Source: DATARH01 sp963773625
GTDB lineage: Bacteria > Pseudomonadota > Alphaproteobacteria > ATCC43930 > CGMCC-115725
Assembly: GCA_963773625.1 (NCBI GenBank)
Contig: CAVZCJ010000019.1
Location: forward strand, 124,001 to 188,000
DNA: 64,000 nucleotides
Reading direction: 5' to 3'
This document shows, piece by piece, positions 53,601 through 63,245 of the stretch (positions are counted from its first letter, which is position 1; every line of letters starts with the position of its first letter). The position numbers and the translations under genes are program-made. Under the pieces are notes generated by a model. It saw nothing but the letters and a program-made list of their open reading frames with translations, was not told the origin of the DNA and made no database searches.

Positions 53601-55769
53601 ATGCAGCGCAAGAGCTTCACTACCGAAGGCGGTATCGCCATCGAGCGGGAAGTCGTTGCCCGCGACTACAATCCGGCAGACACCTCGCTTCCCGAGCAGC
53701 TCGACACCAAACGCGGCGTCTGGTTCTCGTCGAGCTTCGAGTTTCCCGGCCGCTATACCCGCTGGGACATGGGCTTCACCGACCCGCCGCTGATGTTCAG
53801 CGCGCGTGGTCGCGCCTTTGGCGTCGAAGCGCTCAATCCGCGTGGTGAGGTGCTGCTTCCGGCCATCGCTGAGGCATTGAAGCGTCTCGACTCGGTCGAT
53901 CTCGACGCTGTCGGCGCCAGTCGGATTGGCGGCAGGATCCGCGAGACAACAACCCGCTTCCCTGAGGAGCAGCGCAGCCGCCAGCCGAGCGTGTTCTCGG
54001 TGCTGCGCGCGTTAATCGCGCTGTTCAAGAGCCCGGAGGACGAGCATCTCGGTCTCTACGGCGCCTTCGGTTACGATCTCGTTTTCCAATTCGAGCCGAT
54101 GAAGCTGCGCCTTGCCCGGCCGGCCGATCAGCGCGACTTGGTGCTCTATCTGCCCGACGAGATCCTGATCGTCGACCATATGCGCCAGCAGGCCTCGCTC
54201 TATCGCTACGAGTTCGCCGTTGGCGGCAGGTCGACCACCGGCCTTCCGCGTGAGACGCCGGCGGCGCCCTATCGGGTCGAGCCCGCACGCGCGGCGAAAC
54301 CGCGGTCGAGCGATCACGAGAAGGGCGAATACGCCAAGCTCGTCGAGCGCGCGAAGGAGTCGTTCGTCCGCGGCGATCTGTTCGAGGTGGTCTGCGCCCA
54401 GCTCTTCGAGGAAGGCTGCGCGGACCCGCCGAGCACGGTGTTCGACCGGCTGAAGCGCGCCAACCCGGCGCCCTATGGCTCGCTGGTCAATCTAGGGGAG
54501 GGTGAGTTCCTGGTCTCGGCCTCGCCAGAAATGTATGTCCGGGTCGAGGGGAGCCGCATCGAGACCTGCCCGATCTGCGGCACGATCCGCCGCGGCGCCG
54601 ACGCCATCGAGGATTCCGACCGCATTCTCGAATTGCTCAACTCCAAGAAGGACGAGAGCGAACTGACGATGTGCACCGATGTCGACCGCAACGACAAGTC
54701 GCGGGTCTGCGTCGCCGGCAGCGTCAAGGTCATCGGCCGCCGTCAGATCGAGATCTATTCGCGCCTTATTCACACCGTCGATCATGTCGAGGGCGTCCTG
54801 CGCCCCGAATTCGACGCGCTGGATGGGTTCCTCTCGCATGCCTGGGCGGTCACCGTGACCGGCGCGCCAAAGCTGTGGGCGATCCGCTTTATCGAGGAGC
54901 AGGAGCGCTCGTCGCGCCGCTGGTACGGCGGCGCCATTGGCCGCCTCACCTTCGACGGCAACATGAACACCGGCCTCACCCTGCGCACGATCCGCATGCA
55001 GGGCGGGACCGCCGAAACCCGGGTTGGCGCGACCCTGCTGTACGACAGCGATCCGGTCGCCGAGGAAGACGAGACCGAGTTGAAGGCCGCCGCGTTGTTC
55101 TCCGCGATCGGCGGTAGCCGGGCTGCGGCGCCGGTCGCCGTGGCCACAACGCCGCAATCCGGGCGGGGCCGCAGGGTGCTGCTGGTCGATCACGAGGATT
55201 CGTTTGTCCACACCCTGGCCGGCTACGTGCGCCAGACCGGCGCCGAATGCGTGACCTTGCGCCATGATTTCGCCCGCGCCGAGCTGACCGGAGGTCCGCC
55301 GCCAGACCTGGTGTTACTGTCGCCGGGCCCTGGCCGCCCCGATGATTTCGCGATGCGCGAGACGCTCGACATCGTCCTGAAGCGCGGCATACCGATTTTC
55401 GGGGTGTGCCTCGGACTACAGGGAATCGTCGAGTATTACGGCGGCGCGCTCGACGTGCTCGACACGCCGATGCACGGCAAGGCTTCGGTGATCAGGGCAT
55501 CGGGCAACAGGCTCTTTGGCGGACTGCCGAGCGAGTTCACCGTGGGCCGCTACCATTCGCTGTACGCCCGGCGCGGCGCCTTACCCGCGGTGCTTTCGGT
55601 CGCGGCCGAGAGTGTCGACGATGGGATCATCATGGCGATCGAGCACAAATCGTTGCCGATCGCCGCGGTCCAGTTTCATCCGGAGTCGGTGATGACCTCG
55701 CCGGGCGCGGTCGGCATGCCGATCATCTCGGCGATGCTGACGACGCTGTGCAATGAGCCGGTGGCCTAA
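53601..55769 (+). CDS. trpE(G): fused anthranilate synthase TrpE(G)
   Basis: 722 residues, chorismate-using TrpE fused to glutamine amidotransferase TrpG. The TrpE part has LFKSPEDEHLGLYGAFGYDL, EYAKLVERAKESFVRGDLFE, CPICGTIRRGADAIEDSDRI, MCTDVDRNDKSRVCVAGSVK and GGAIGRLTFDGNMNTGLTLR. The TrpG part from about residue 525 has VLLVDHEDSFVHTLAGYVRQ, LVLLSPGPGRPDDFAMRETL, GIPIFGVCLGLQGIVEYYGG (Cys nucleophile) and IAAVQFHPESVMTSPG (His, Glu). The ATG at 53601 has AAGGGG upstream. The fusion is characteristic of alphaproteobacteria; length agrees with rhizobial TrpE(G). Regulated by the upstream attenuator. Confidence 0.96.
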   Translation: MQRKSFTTEGGIAIEREVVARDYNPADTSLPEQLDTKRGVWFSSSFEFPGRYTRWDMGFTDPPLMFSARGRAFGVEALNPRGEVLLPAIAEALKRLDSVDLDAVGASRIGGRIRETTTRFPEEQRSRQPSVFSVLRALIALFKSPEDEHLGLYGAFGYDLVFQFEPMKLRLARPADQRDLVLYLPDEILIVDHMRQQASLYRYEFAVGGRSTTGLPRETPAAPYRVEPARAAKPRSSDHEKGEYAKLVERAKESFVRGDLFEVVCAQLFEEGCADPPSTVFDRLKRANPAPYGSLVNLGEGEFLVSASPEMYVRVEGSRIETCPICGTIRRGADAIEDSDRILELLNSKKDESELTMCTDVDRNDKSRVCVAGSVKVIGRRQIEIYSRLIHTVDHVEGVLRPEFDALDGFLSHAWAVTVTGAPKLWAIRFIEEQERSSRRWYGGAIGRLTFDGNMNTGLTLRTIRMQGGTAETRVGATLLYDSDPVAEEDETELKAAALFSAIGGSRAAAPVAVATTPQSGRGRRVLLVDHEDSFVHTLAGYVRQTGAECVTLRHDFARAELTGGPPPDLVLLSPGPGRPDDFAMRETLDIVLKRGIPIFGVCLGLQGIVEYYGGALDVLDTPMHGKASVIRASGNRLFGGLPSEFTVGRYHSLYARRGALPAVLSVAAESVDDGIIMAIEHKSLPIAAVQFHPESVMTSPGAVGMPIISAMLTTLCNEPVA

Positions 55770-55776
55770 AGCCGCG

Positions 55777-57667
55777 CTAGAGCAGTTTGTCCAGCACGTC
55801 GTGGTGGATGGTGACCGGGAAGCGCTTCTTCAGCGCCTCGGTCAGCTGGCCGACAAGATCGTAGCGGGCGGCGTTGCCGAGTTCGGTCTGCAGCGCCTTG
55901 GCCATATCGGCCGGGGTGCTGTCGACGGATTTGATTTCCTTCAGCTGCCCGACATAAGCGCCAGCGGAATCGGTCGCGACGACGGTGTCGCCCACCTTGG
56001 CATCGAACAACTTGGCCGCAAGTGGCGTCGGCACGCCCGAGCCTGGCTTTGGCCGGCGATCTAGGGGAGCCGGTGTTGTCACGGTCAGCTTCTGGTCGGC
56101 CGCGGCCTTGGCGAGCGGGGTGCCGGCCGCAACGGCGGCTGCGAGCGCCTCGGCCTGCTTCTTGACGGCGTCCTGCTTCTGCTCGGTGGTCCAGGCGGTG
56201 ACGATCTGTTCCTTGACTTCGGCAATTGGCTTGGTCTGCGGCGGCGTTATCTTGTCGACATGGACGACGAATATCGTGCCGTCTTCGGTTGCATTGACGC
56301 GGCTGATCTCGTTCTCGCCGGTCTCGAATGCGAGCTTCAGCACGTCCTGCGGCGAGGCCGGGATCGAAATCGGTTTGCCGTCAGGGTCGCGCCCGCCGGC
56401 ATCGGTGAGGGTGATCGTCGTCAGCTTGAGATGATACTTGGCGGCGACATCGGCGAATGAGGTGCCTCCGGCCAGCGCGTCGTCGACCTGATTGGCGATA
56501 TGGTCGAGCCGGTCGGCTTCCGCCTCCTGGATCAACTCGTCCTTGAGCTGCTGCTTCGCCTCGTCGAAGCTCGGGGTCCTCGGCGGTTCGACCTTCGTGA
56601 CCAGCAGGATGTGCCAGCCGAGTGAATCCTTGATCGGCTGGCTCGGCTTGTCGAGCGACAGCTCGAACGCGGCCTCCGCCAGCGGTTTCGGCAGGTCGCT
56701 CGCCTTGACCAGCCCGAGATCGATCGTCTGCGGGTCCTGCCCGGCGATGGTCGTCGCGACGGTGGCGAAATCCTGACCGGCGGCGAGAGCGTCTTCGACG
56801 GCCTTCGCCTTGTCTTCGCTTGGCGCCAGGATTTGCCGCACTTGCCGCTGCTCCGGGATGGCGAGTTCGTCCTTGCGATCGTCATACATCTTCTTGACGT
56901 CATCGTCGGAGACGCTGACCTCTCCCGCGAGGTCGGCGATTCCGAGAACTCGCTAGCATGAAACCGCGGAACTCCGCGGCTTTGAACATGTCTTGGTGCG
57001 CGTCGTAGAACTTCTGCACATCCGCGTCGCTCGGCGCGCCGACCCCGGTGGCGGCGGCGAGCGCGATCGTGACGACGTCGGCCACCCGCGTCTCGCTGCG
57101 ATGGCGGTAGATGGCGTCGATGACCGTAGCGGGGATCTTCACCCCGGCGGTGAGCGCCTGAAGCAGGTCGCCGCGCGGGATTTCCGTCCGCAGCCGCGCG
57201 ATCAGTCCGTCTTCAGTCAGGTGATTCAATGCCAGGATCTGGTCGAACTGTTGCCGATTGAATTGGCCATCGGGCCCGATGAAAGCTGGATTCGCTTTGA
57301 TCGCCGCGCGGATCACCTCATCCGACAGCTCAAGCTGCAGATGCGCGTTCTCCTGGTCGAGCAGGCTATCGTCGATAAGTTTGCCGAGCACCACGTCGCC
57401 AATGCCAAGCTGCCTCAACTGGGCCGCATCGAGCGCTGCGCCGAACTGGGCGCGCAGTCGGTCCACCGTTGGTTTCAGCGCGGCCTGAAATTGATCGGCG
57501 CGAATTTCACGGTCACCGACATTGGCGACAACCGCATCGGGCGAGCCCTTGTCCTGAGAAAACGGCGAGCGGGTATAAAGCCCCCAGAAGCCAAACGACA
57601 GGATCAACAAGCCGAACAGCACCTTGACGACGATGCCGCCCGCTCGGCTTCGGATTGCTTGCAACAT
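55777..57667 (-). CDS. ppiD: PpiD-like periplasmic peptidyl-prolyl isomerase/chaperone (frameshifted as sequenced)
   Basis: About 629 residues rejoined. An N-terminal membrane anchor (MLQAIRSRAGGIVVKVLFGL) is followed by the SurA-like domain VLGKLIDDSLLDQENAHLQL with ELSDEVIRAAIKANPAFIG and RQQFDQILALNHLTEDGLIA. A break near 56950 resumes as GEVSVSDDDVKKMYDDRKDE. The parvulin domain reads QVRQILAPSEDKAKAVEDAL and PIKDSLGWHILLVTKVEPPR, then a second SurA-like C-terminal region. It is divergent from tpiA. It anchors in the inner membrane and assists folding of outer-membrane and periplasmic proteins. Confidence 0.88.
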
Positions 57668-57805
57668 AATGGCTGACCGTGTGTCTTTTTGGCCGGCCGC
57701 AGCGCGGGTTGACCCGCCCAGGCGCCGGTGTGATCGTGGCCGGCGATGATAGAGAGCGGTCGGCTGGGCCGCAACCACCGCCCGCGTCCCGCAGAGGAAG
57801 GGCCT

Positions 57806-58540
57806 ATGGCTACGCGCAGACAACTTGTCGCCGGCAACTGGAAGATGAACGGCCTCAGAGCCGACGGGATCGCACTGGCGCGCGATGTCGCGATACGAGC
57901 GAAGGCGGGGACGTCGGCCTGCGACCTGCTGGTCTGTCCGCCGGCCACTTTGATTGCCGCGGTCGGCGAGGCGATCGCCGGCAGCGGAGTCGCGTTGGGC
58001 GGACAGAATTGCCATGCCGCCGAGAAAGGCGCCCATACCGGCGATGTCAGCGCCGAGATGCTCAAGGACGCCGGGTGCGGCTACGTCATCGTCGGCCACT
58101 CCGAGCGGCGTCTGAACTGCGGTGAGACCGATGCCGTCATCAACGCCAAGGTGGCGGCGGCGTGGCGCGCCGGCCTGGTCGCGATCCTGTGCGTCGGCGA
58201 GACCCGCGCCGAGCGCGAGGCGGGCAGGGCGAAGGACGTCGTCTCCGGCCAGCTCCGCGGTTCCCTGCCGGAGGGCGCCAATTCCGCTCGCGTGGTCATC
58301 GCCTACGAGCCGATCTGGGCGATCGGCACCGGCCTCACGCCGACACTCGCTGACATCGAAGAGATCCACCGGGCGATCCGCGCCGAGATCCCATCCGGCA
58401 CGCGCATCCTTTACGGCGGCTCGGTGAATCCGAAGAACGCCGCTGAGATACTGGGCCTCGACGGGGTCGATGGCGCGCTGGTCGGCGGCGCCAGTCTCAA
58501 GGCCGAGGATTTCTGGGCGATCGCCGAGGCCTGCGGCTAG
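57806..58540 (+). CDS. tpiA: triose-phosphate isomerase
   Basis: 244-residue TIM barrel that interconverts dihydroxyacetone phosphate and glyceraldehyde 3-phosphate. It shows RQLVAGNWKMNGLRADGIAL (catalytic Lys), GYVIVGHSERRLNCGETD (His), VVIAYEPIWAIGTGLTPT (catalytic Glu) and RILYGGSVNPKNAAEILGLD. I chose the ATG at 57806 with GAGGAAG upstream. First gene of the tpiA-secG-pyrG-kdsA-eno-ftsB-pdhA block. Confidence 0.96.
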   Translation: MATRRQLVAGNWKMNGLRADGIALARDVAIRAKAGTSACDLLVCPPATLIAAVGEAIAGSGVALGGQNCHAAEKGAHTGDVSAEMLKDAGCGYVIVGHSERRLNCGETDAVINAKVAAAWRAGLVAILCVGETRAEREAGRAKDVVSGQLRGSLPEGANSARVVIAYEPIWAIGTGLTPTLADIEEIHRAIRAEIPSGTRILYGGSVNPKNAAEILGLDGVDGALVGGASLKAEDFWAIAEACG

Positions 58541-58565
58541 GCGGCGCTAGCCACGGGGCCGGGAA

Positions 58566-58580
58566 CGGCCTAAAAGGCCG
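58566..58580 (+). promoter_or_regulatory. hairpin overlapping the secG ribosome-binding site
   Basis: CGGCCT (58566-58571), loop AAA, AGGCCG (58575-58580), ending two bases before the secG ATG at 58583. The purine stretch AAAAGG that would serve as ribosome-binding site is half in the loop and half in the 3' arm, so folding could limit secG translation. Confidence 0.4.
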
Positions 58581-58582
58581 GC

Positions 58583-58918
58583 ATGATCGTCCTGTTGTTC
58601 ATCATTCATGTCGGCATCGCGGTCGCGCTGATCGGCACCGTCCTATTGCAAAAGAGCGAGGGCGGCGCGCTTGGGATGGGTGGCGGCGGCATGTCGGGGT
58701 TTATGACCGGCCGCTCGACCGCCAACCTGCTGACCCGCACCACGGCGATCCTCGCCACCGCGTTCTTCCTGACCAGCGTGCTGCTGGTTGTACTGAGCAA
58801 TCGCGGCGGGCCGTCGCGATCGCTGCTCGACCAGGGGCCGCCGGCGACCCAGGAAACACCGGCGCCGCCTCCCGCGCCCGCGCCGCCCCCCGAGCCGAGC
58901 GCACCGCTGCAAAAGTGA
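58583..58918 (+). CDS. secG: preprotein translocase subunit SecG
   Basis: 111 residues. Two membrane helices (IVLLFIIHVGIAVALIGTVL and TTAILATAFFLTSVLLVVLS) flank the conserved QKSEGGALGMGGGGMSGFMT and RSTANLLTRTTA loop. The C-terminal tail is Pro/Ala/Glu-rich, as is common in alphaproteobacteria. It stabilises the SecYEG channel. It lies between tpiA and pyrG as usual. Confidence 0.95.
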   Translation: MIVLLFIIHVGIAVALIGTVLLQKSEGGALGMGGGGMSGFMTGRSTANLLTRTTAILATAFFLTSVLLVVLSNRGGPSRSLLDQGPPATQETPAPPPAPAPPPEPSAPLQK

Positions 58919-59131
58919 GGCGAATCGCTCGAAGCCGAGCGTTTGCGCGATTTTTGTTGCATAAGGCCCGAGGTTTAGCCGGCGTTACTCCTCGTTGTCG
59001 CTCCCGACAGGCTTCGGTTCATTACCGCCGCGTTTTCGTAACCAACTGATTTGACGAGTTTTTCTTTTGGCATACCGGAGCCGAGCGTTTCCCGTTCGAC
59101 ACCGCGCTCGCTTGCTATAGATTGAAGGTCC
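58919..59131 (+). promoter_or_regulatory. pyrG upstream region with candidate promoters
   Basis: A 213-base gap, more T-rich than its surroundings. TTGACG at 59052-59057 precedes a T-rich stretch, and TATAGA with an upstream TTCGAC lies about 20 bases before pyrG. Neither is a full consensus pair, so assignment is tentative. I see no riboswitch or attenuator. Confidence 0.3.
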
Positions 59132-60760
59132 ATGACGCGGTTCATCTTTATCACCGGCGGCGTGGTCTCCTCACTCGGCAAGGGCATTAGCGCGGCATCG
59201 CTCGGCGCGCTGCTGCAGGCGCGCGGGCTCAAGGTCCGCCTGCGCAAGCTCGATCCTTATCTCAATGTCGATCCGGGGACGATGAGCCCCTATCAGCATG
59301 GCGAGGTGTTCGTCACCGACGACGGCGCGGAGACCGATCTCGATCTCGGCCATTACGAGCGTTATGTCGGCGTCGCCTCGCGCAAGAGCGACAGCGTCAC
59401 CACCGGGCGGATCTATTCGACGGTGATCGGCCGCGAGCGGCGCGGCGAATATCTCGGCGCGACGGTGCAGGTGATCCCGCACGTCACCGACGCGATCAAG
59501 GAGTTCATCCAGGCCGATATCGACGACGCGGATTTTCTCCTTTGCGAGATCGGCGGCACGGTCGGCGACATTGAGAGCCTGCCGTTCCTCGAGGCGATCC
59601 GCCAATTGGGCAACGAGCTTGGCCGCGAGCGGGCTTGCTTTGTGCACCTGACGCTGGTGCCATGGATCAATTCGGCCGGCGAACTCAAGACCAAGCCGAC
59701 CCAGCACTCAGCAAAGGAGCTGCTCGGCGTCGGCATCCAGCCCGACATCCTGCTGTGCCGTTGCGACCGGCCGATCCCCGAGGGCGCGCGCAAGAAGATT
59801 GCGCTGTTCTGCAATCTGCGCGAGTCGCGGGTGATCCCGGCGCTCGACGTCGACACGATCTACGCGGTGCCCGGCGCCTATCACGCCGAAGGCTTTGACC
59901 GCGAGGTCTGCGACCATTTCGGCATTGCCTCGCCGGAGCCGGACCTCAGCCGCTGGCATAGCATCGTCAATGGCATCCGCAAGCCCGAAGGCCAGGTCTC
60001 GATCGCCATCGTCGGCAAGTACACGCATCTGCCCGACAGCTACAAATCGCTGGCCGAGGCGATGGCGCACGGCGGCATCGCCAACAACGTGCGGGTCAAG
60101 ATCGACTGGATCAACTCCGAGGTATTCGAGGCCGAGCACGAGGCGTTGCGCCAGCTCGAAGGCGTGCACGGCATTCTCGTGCCCGGCGGGTTCGGCGAAC
60201 GCGGTACCGAGGGCAAGATCGAGGCGGCCAGGTTTGCCCGAGAGCGCCACGTGCCGTATTTCGGCATCTGTTTCGGCATGCAGATGGCGGTGATCGAGGC
60301 GGCACGCCACATGGCGGACCTGCCCGGCGCTGGCTCGACCGAGTTCGGTCCCTGCGACCATCCGGTCATCGGGCTGATGACCGAGTGGATGCGGGGCAAC
60401 GAGGTCGAACAGCGTAGCGCCGGCGGCGATCTCGGGGGCACGATGCGGCTCGGCGCGTACGAGGCGGTGCTCGACCCCGAAAGCCGGGTCGCCGAAATCT
60501 ATGGCGCCGACCGGATCAGCGAGCGTCACCGGCACCGCTATGAGGTCAATAGCGCTTACAAGGACACGCTCGAGGCCGCTGGCCTTCGCTTCTCGGGAAT
60601 GTCGCCCGATGGCTTGCTGCCGGAGATCGTCGAAATCCCCGACCATCCGTGGTTTATCGGCGTGCAGTTTCACCCCGAGCTCAAATCCCGGCCGTTCGAG
60701 CCGCATCCCCTGTTCAAGTCGTTCGTCAAGGCTGCGCTCGACCAGTCGCGCCTGGTATAG
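59132..60760 (+). CDS. pyrG: CTP synthase
   Basis: 542 residues; makes CTP from UTP, ATP and glutamine. Synthetase domain: MTRFIFITGGVVSSLGKGIS, KLDPYLNVDPGTMSPYQHGE, VFVTDDGAETDLDLGHYERY and EIGGTVGDIESLPFLEAIRQ. Amidotransferase domain: LVPGGFGERGTEGKIEAARF, PYFGICFGMQMAVIEAARHM (Cys) and VQFHPELKSRPFEPHPLFKS (His, Glu). Intact and full length. Confidence 0.97.
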   Translation: MTRFIFITGGVVSSLGKGISAASLGALLQARGLKVRLRKLDPYLNVDPGTMSPYQHGEVFVTDDGAETDLDLGHYERYVGVASRKSDSVTTGRIYSTVIGRERRGEYLGATVQVIPHVTDAIKEFIQADIDDADFLLCEIGGTVGDIESLPFLEAIRQLGNELGRERACFVHLTLVPWINSAGELKTKPTQHSAKELLGVGIQPDILLCRCDRPIPEGARKKIALFCNLRESRVIPALDVDTIYAVPGAYHAEGFDREVCDHFGIASPEPDLSRWHSIVNGIRKPEGQVSIAIVGKYTHLPDSYKSLAEAMAHGGIANNVRVKIDWINSEVFEAEHEALRQLEGVHGILVPGGFGERGTEGKIEAARFARERHVPYFGICFGMQMAVIEAARHMADLPGAGSTEFGPCDHPVIGLMTEWMRGNEVEQRSAGGDLGGTMRLGAYEAVLDPESRVAEIYGADRISERHRHRYEVNSAYKDTLEAAGLRFSGMSPDGLLPEIVEIPDHPWFIGVQFHPELKSRPFEPHPLFKSFVKAALDQSRLV

Positions 60761-60769
60761 TTTTATCTT

Positions 60770-60849
60770 CGTCACCCCCGCGCAAGCGGGGGCCCAGAGC
60801 CAACGCATCGACCCTGGGGTCCTGGATTCCCGCTTTCGCGGGAAAGACG
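60770..60849. repeat. dispersed palindromic element downstream of pyrG
   Basis: Outer CGTC (60770-60773) and GACG (60846-60849) enclose two hairpins: CCCCCGC/GCGGGGG around GCAA (60775-60792) and TTCCCGC/GCGGGAA around TTTC (60827-60844). This layout is that of the small interspersed palindromes common in alphaproteobacterial intergenic regions. It may double as the pyrG terminator. Confidence 0.65.
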
Positions 60850-60870
60850 ATTTGGTAGGCGCGAAACGTA

Positions 60871-61700
60871 ATGCAGCCTCGTCATGTCACCGTCGGCAAT
60901 ATTGCGATCGGCAACGATCTGCCGTTGGTGCTGATCGCCGGCCCGTGTGCGCTCGAAAGCCGAGCTCACGCGATGGAGATGAGCGCGGCTCTCGTCGAGC
61001 TACCGGCAAACTCGGCATCTCGTTGATCTACAAGACCTCGTTCGACAAGGCGAACCGTACCTCGATCGACAGCCCGCGCGGCATTGGCCTCGATGAGGGC
61101 CTGCCGATCCTTGCCGAGATTCGCGAGCGACGCGGCTGCGCGGTGCTGACCGATGTGCACCTGCCCGAGCAATGCGCGCCCACCGCCGAGGCGGTCGATG
61201 TGCTGCAGATCCCGGCCTATCTGTGCCGCCAGACCGACCTGCTCGCCGCCGCCGCCGAGACCGGCGCCGCGATCAACGTCAAGAAGGGTCAATTCCTCGC
61301 GCCCTGGGACATGAAGAACGTCGCTCGCAAGATCGCGGCGAGCGGCAACGAGCGCATCCTCCTCTGCGAGCGCGGCGCCAGCTTTGGCTACAACACTCTC
61401 GTCTCCGACATGAGGTCGCTGCCGGTGATGAAGGAGACCGGATATCCGGTCGTCTTCGACGCAACCCATTCGGTGCAGCAGCCGGGCGGGCAGGGCGGCA
61501 CCAGCGGCGGCGAGCGCCGCTTTGTCGAGACCCTGGCGCGCGCCGCGGTCGCTGTCGGCGTCGCCGCCGTCTTCATGGAGACCCACCAGGACCCCGATAA
61601 GGCGCCCTCCGACGGACCCAACATGGTGCCGCTCAAGGCTTTGCCGGCGCTACTTGAGACACTGATGGAATTCGATCGGCTGGCGAAATCGCGGCCGTAG
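60871..61700 (+). CDS. kdsA: 3-deoxy-8-phosphooctulonate synthase KdsA (frameshifted as sequenced)
   Basis: About 275 residues rejoined. Condenses arabinose 5-phosphate and PEP to Kdo 8-phosphate for lipopolysaccharide core. The start reads MQPRHVTVGNIAIGNDLPLV and LIAGPCALESRAHAMEMSAA; the frame breaks near 61000 (one base missing) and resumes ISLIYKTSFDKANRTSIDSP, CAVLTDVHLPEQCAPTAEAV, NVKKGQFLAPWDMKNVARKI, ILLCERGASFGYNTLVSDMR and VVFDATHSVQQPGGQGGTSG. The ATG at 60871 matches homologue starts. Between pyrG and eno, its usual neighbourhood. Confidence 0.93.
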
Positions 61701-61710
61701 CCGCAATTAG

Positions 61711-61828
61711 CCCCTCACCCCAACTCTCTCTGCGTGAACGGGCGAGGGAGCGTGCCGGATCATATCCCCTCGCCCCGCGCGAGCGGCGAGAGGGAGGGGC
61801 CCATCGCGTCGCGATGGGAGGGTGAAGG
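61711..61828. repeat. intergenic palindromic repeat cluster between kdsA and eno
   Basis: C-rich and G-rich complementary stretches (CCCCTCACCC with GGGCGAGGG; CCCTCGCC with GGCGAGAGGG) are followed by a 19-base palindrome, CCCATCGCG (61800-61808) T CGCGATGGG (61810-61818). It resembles dispersed intergenic repeats of related bacteria and could terminate the kdsA transcript. Confidence 0.5.
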
Positions 61829-61893
61829 GCATGCGATCCTTGATCGGGCCGTATCCGTCTGGCATTGACGCAGCGGACACTTACGAGGCCTCC

Positions 61894-63168
61894 ATGACCG
61901 CTATCGCCGATATCCACGCCCGCGAAATCCTCGACAGCCGCGGCAACCCCACGGTCGAGGTCGAGGTCACGCTCGACAGCGGCACGATCGGCCGCGCCGC
62001 GGTGCCGTCGGGTGCCTCGACCGGCGCGCATGAGGCGGTCGAGAGGCGTGACGGCGGCGCGCGCTATCATGGACGCGGCGTTCTCCAGGCGGTTGATGCG
62101 GTCAACGGTGAGATTTTCGATGCGCTGTCCGGTTTCGACGCCGCCGCCCAGCTCGCCATCGACCGCACCCTGATCGAGCTCGACGGTACCCCGAACAAGG
62201 GACGGCTCGGCGCTAACGCCATCCTCGGCGTCAGCCTCGCTTGCGCCAAGGCTTCAGCCGAGGATATCGGCCAGCCACTTTACCGCTACGTCGGCGGCGT
62301 CCATGCCCATGTGCTGCCGGCGCCGATGATGAATATCGTCAACGGCGGGGTGCATGCCGACAACCCGATCGACATCCAGGAGTTCATGATCGTCCCGGTC
62401 GGGGCCGACACGGTGGCCGATGCGATCCGCGCCGGGTCGGAGATCTTTCACGCCTTGCGCCGCAAGCTGCACGATGCTGGCCTCAACACAAATGTCGGTG
62501 ACGAAGGCGGCTTCGCGCCGAACCTCGCCTCGGCCGACGCCGCGCTTGGATTCGTCATGCAGGCGATCGAGGCGGCGGGCTACAAGCCTGGCGACGACGT
62601 CGTATTGGCGCTCGATCCGGCCTCGACCGAATTCTACGACAACGGCAAATACAACATGAAAGGCGAGGGCAAGGTGCTCGACGCCGCCGGCATGGTCGCC
62701 TACTACGCCGATCTTGTCGCCCGCTACCCGATCGTCTCCATCGAGGACGGCATGGCCGAGGACGATTGGGACGGCTGGGCGCTGATCACCCGAGAGCTCG
62801 GCAGCAAGGTGCAGTTGGTCGGCGACGATTTGTTCGTCACCAATCCTGTGCGGCTTCGCGAAGGGATTGAGAAAAACGTCGCTAACGCATTGTTGGTAAA
62901 AGTTAATCAGATCGGCACTCTGACTGAGACGTTGGATGCGGTCGCGGCTGCTTTGCGTGCCGGCTACGGGGCGGTGATGTCGCACCGCTCGGGCGAGACC
63001 GAGGACACCACGATTGCCGACCTCGCAGTGGCGACCAATTGCGGGCAAATCAAGACCGGCTCGCTGTCGCGCTCCGACCGGTTGGCCAAGTACAACCAAC
63101 TCATTCGCATCGAGGAGAGCCTCGGCGTTTCAGCGCGCTACGCGGGGCGTTCCGCCTATCGGAAATAA
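61894..63168 (+). CDS. eno: enolase
   Basis: 424 residues; converts 2-phosphoglycerate to phosphoenolpyruvate. It shows IHAREILDSRGNPTVEVEV, AAVPSGASTGAHEAVERRDG, PAPMMNIVNGGVHADNPIDI, IVSIEDGMAEDDWDGWALIT (metal ligand), the signature LLVKVNQIGTLTETLDAV and VMSHRSGETEDTTIADLAVA. I chose the ATG at 61894, with ACGAGG upstream, over an in-frame codon at 61822 that falls in repeat DNA. Intact. Confidence 0.97.
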   Translation: MTAIADIHAREILDSRGNPTVEVEVTLDSGTIGRAAVPSGASTGAHEAVERRDGGARYHGRGVLQAVDAVNGEIFDALSGFDAAAQLAIDRTLIELDGTPNKGRLGANAILGVSLACAKASAEDIGQPLYRYVGGVHAHVLPAPMMNIVNGGVHADNPIDIQEFMIVPVGADTVADAIRAGSEIFHALRRKLHDAGLNTNVGDEGGFAPNLASADAALGFVMQAIEAAGYKPGDDVVLALDPASTEFYDNGKYNMKGEGKVLDAAGMVAYYADLVARYPIVSIEDGMAEDDWDGWALITRELGSKVQLVGDDLFVTNPVRLREGIEKNVANALLVKVNQIGTLTETLDAVAAALRAGYGAVMSHRSGETEDTTIADLAVATNCGQIKTGSLSRSDRLAKYNQLIRIEESLGVSARYAGRSAYRK

Positions 63169-63245
63169 ACTCGTGTAATCGTCAAATTGTCGCGGTTGTT
63201 CTGTAGTGTTGACGTGTGCACCGGCGCGCGTAATTCTCGTGACTC

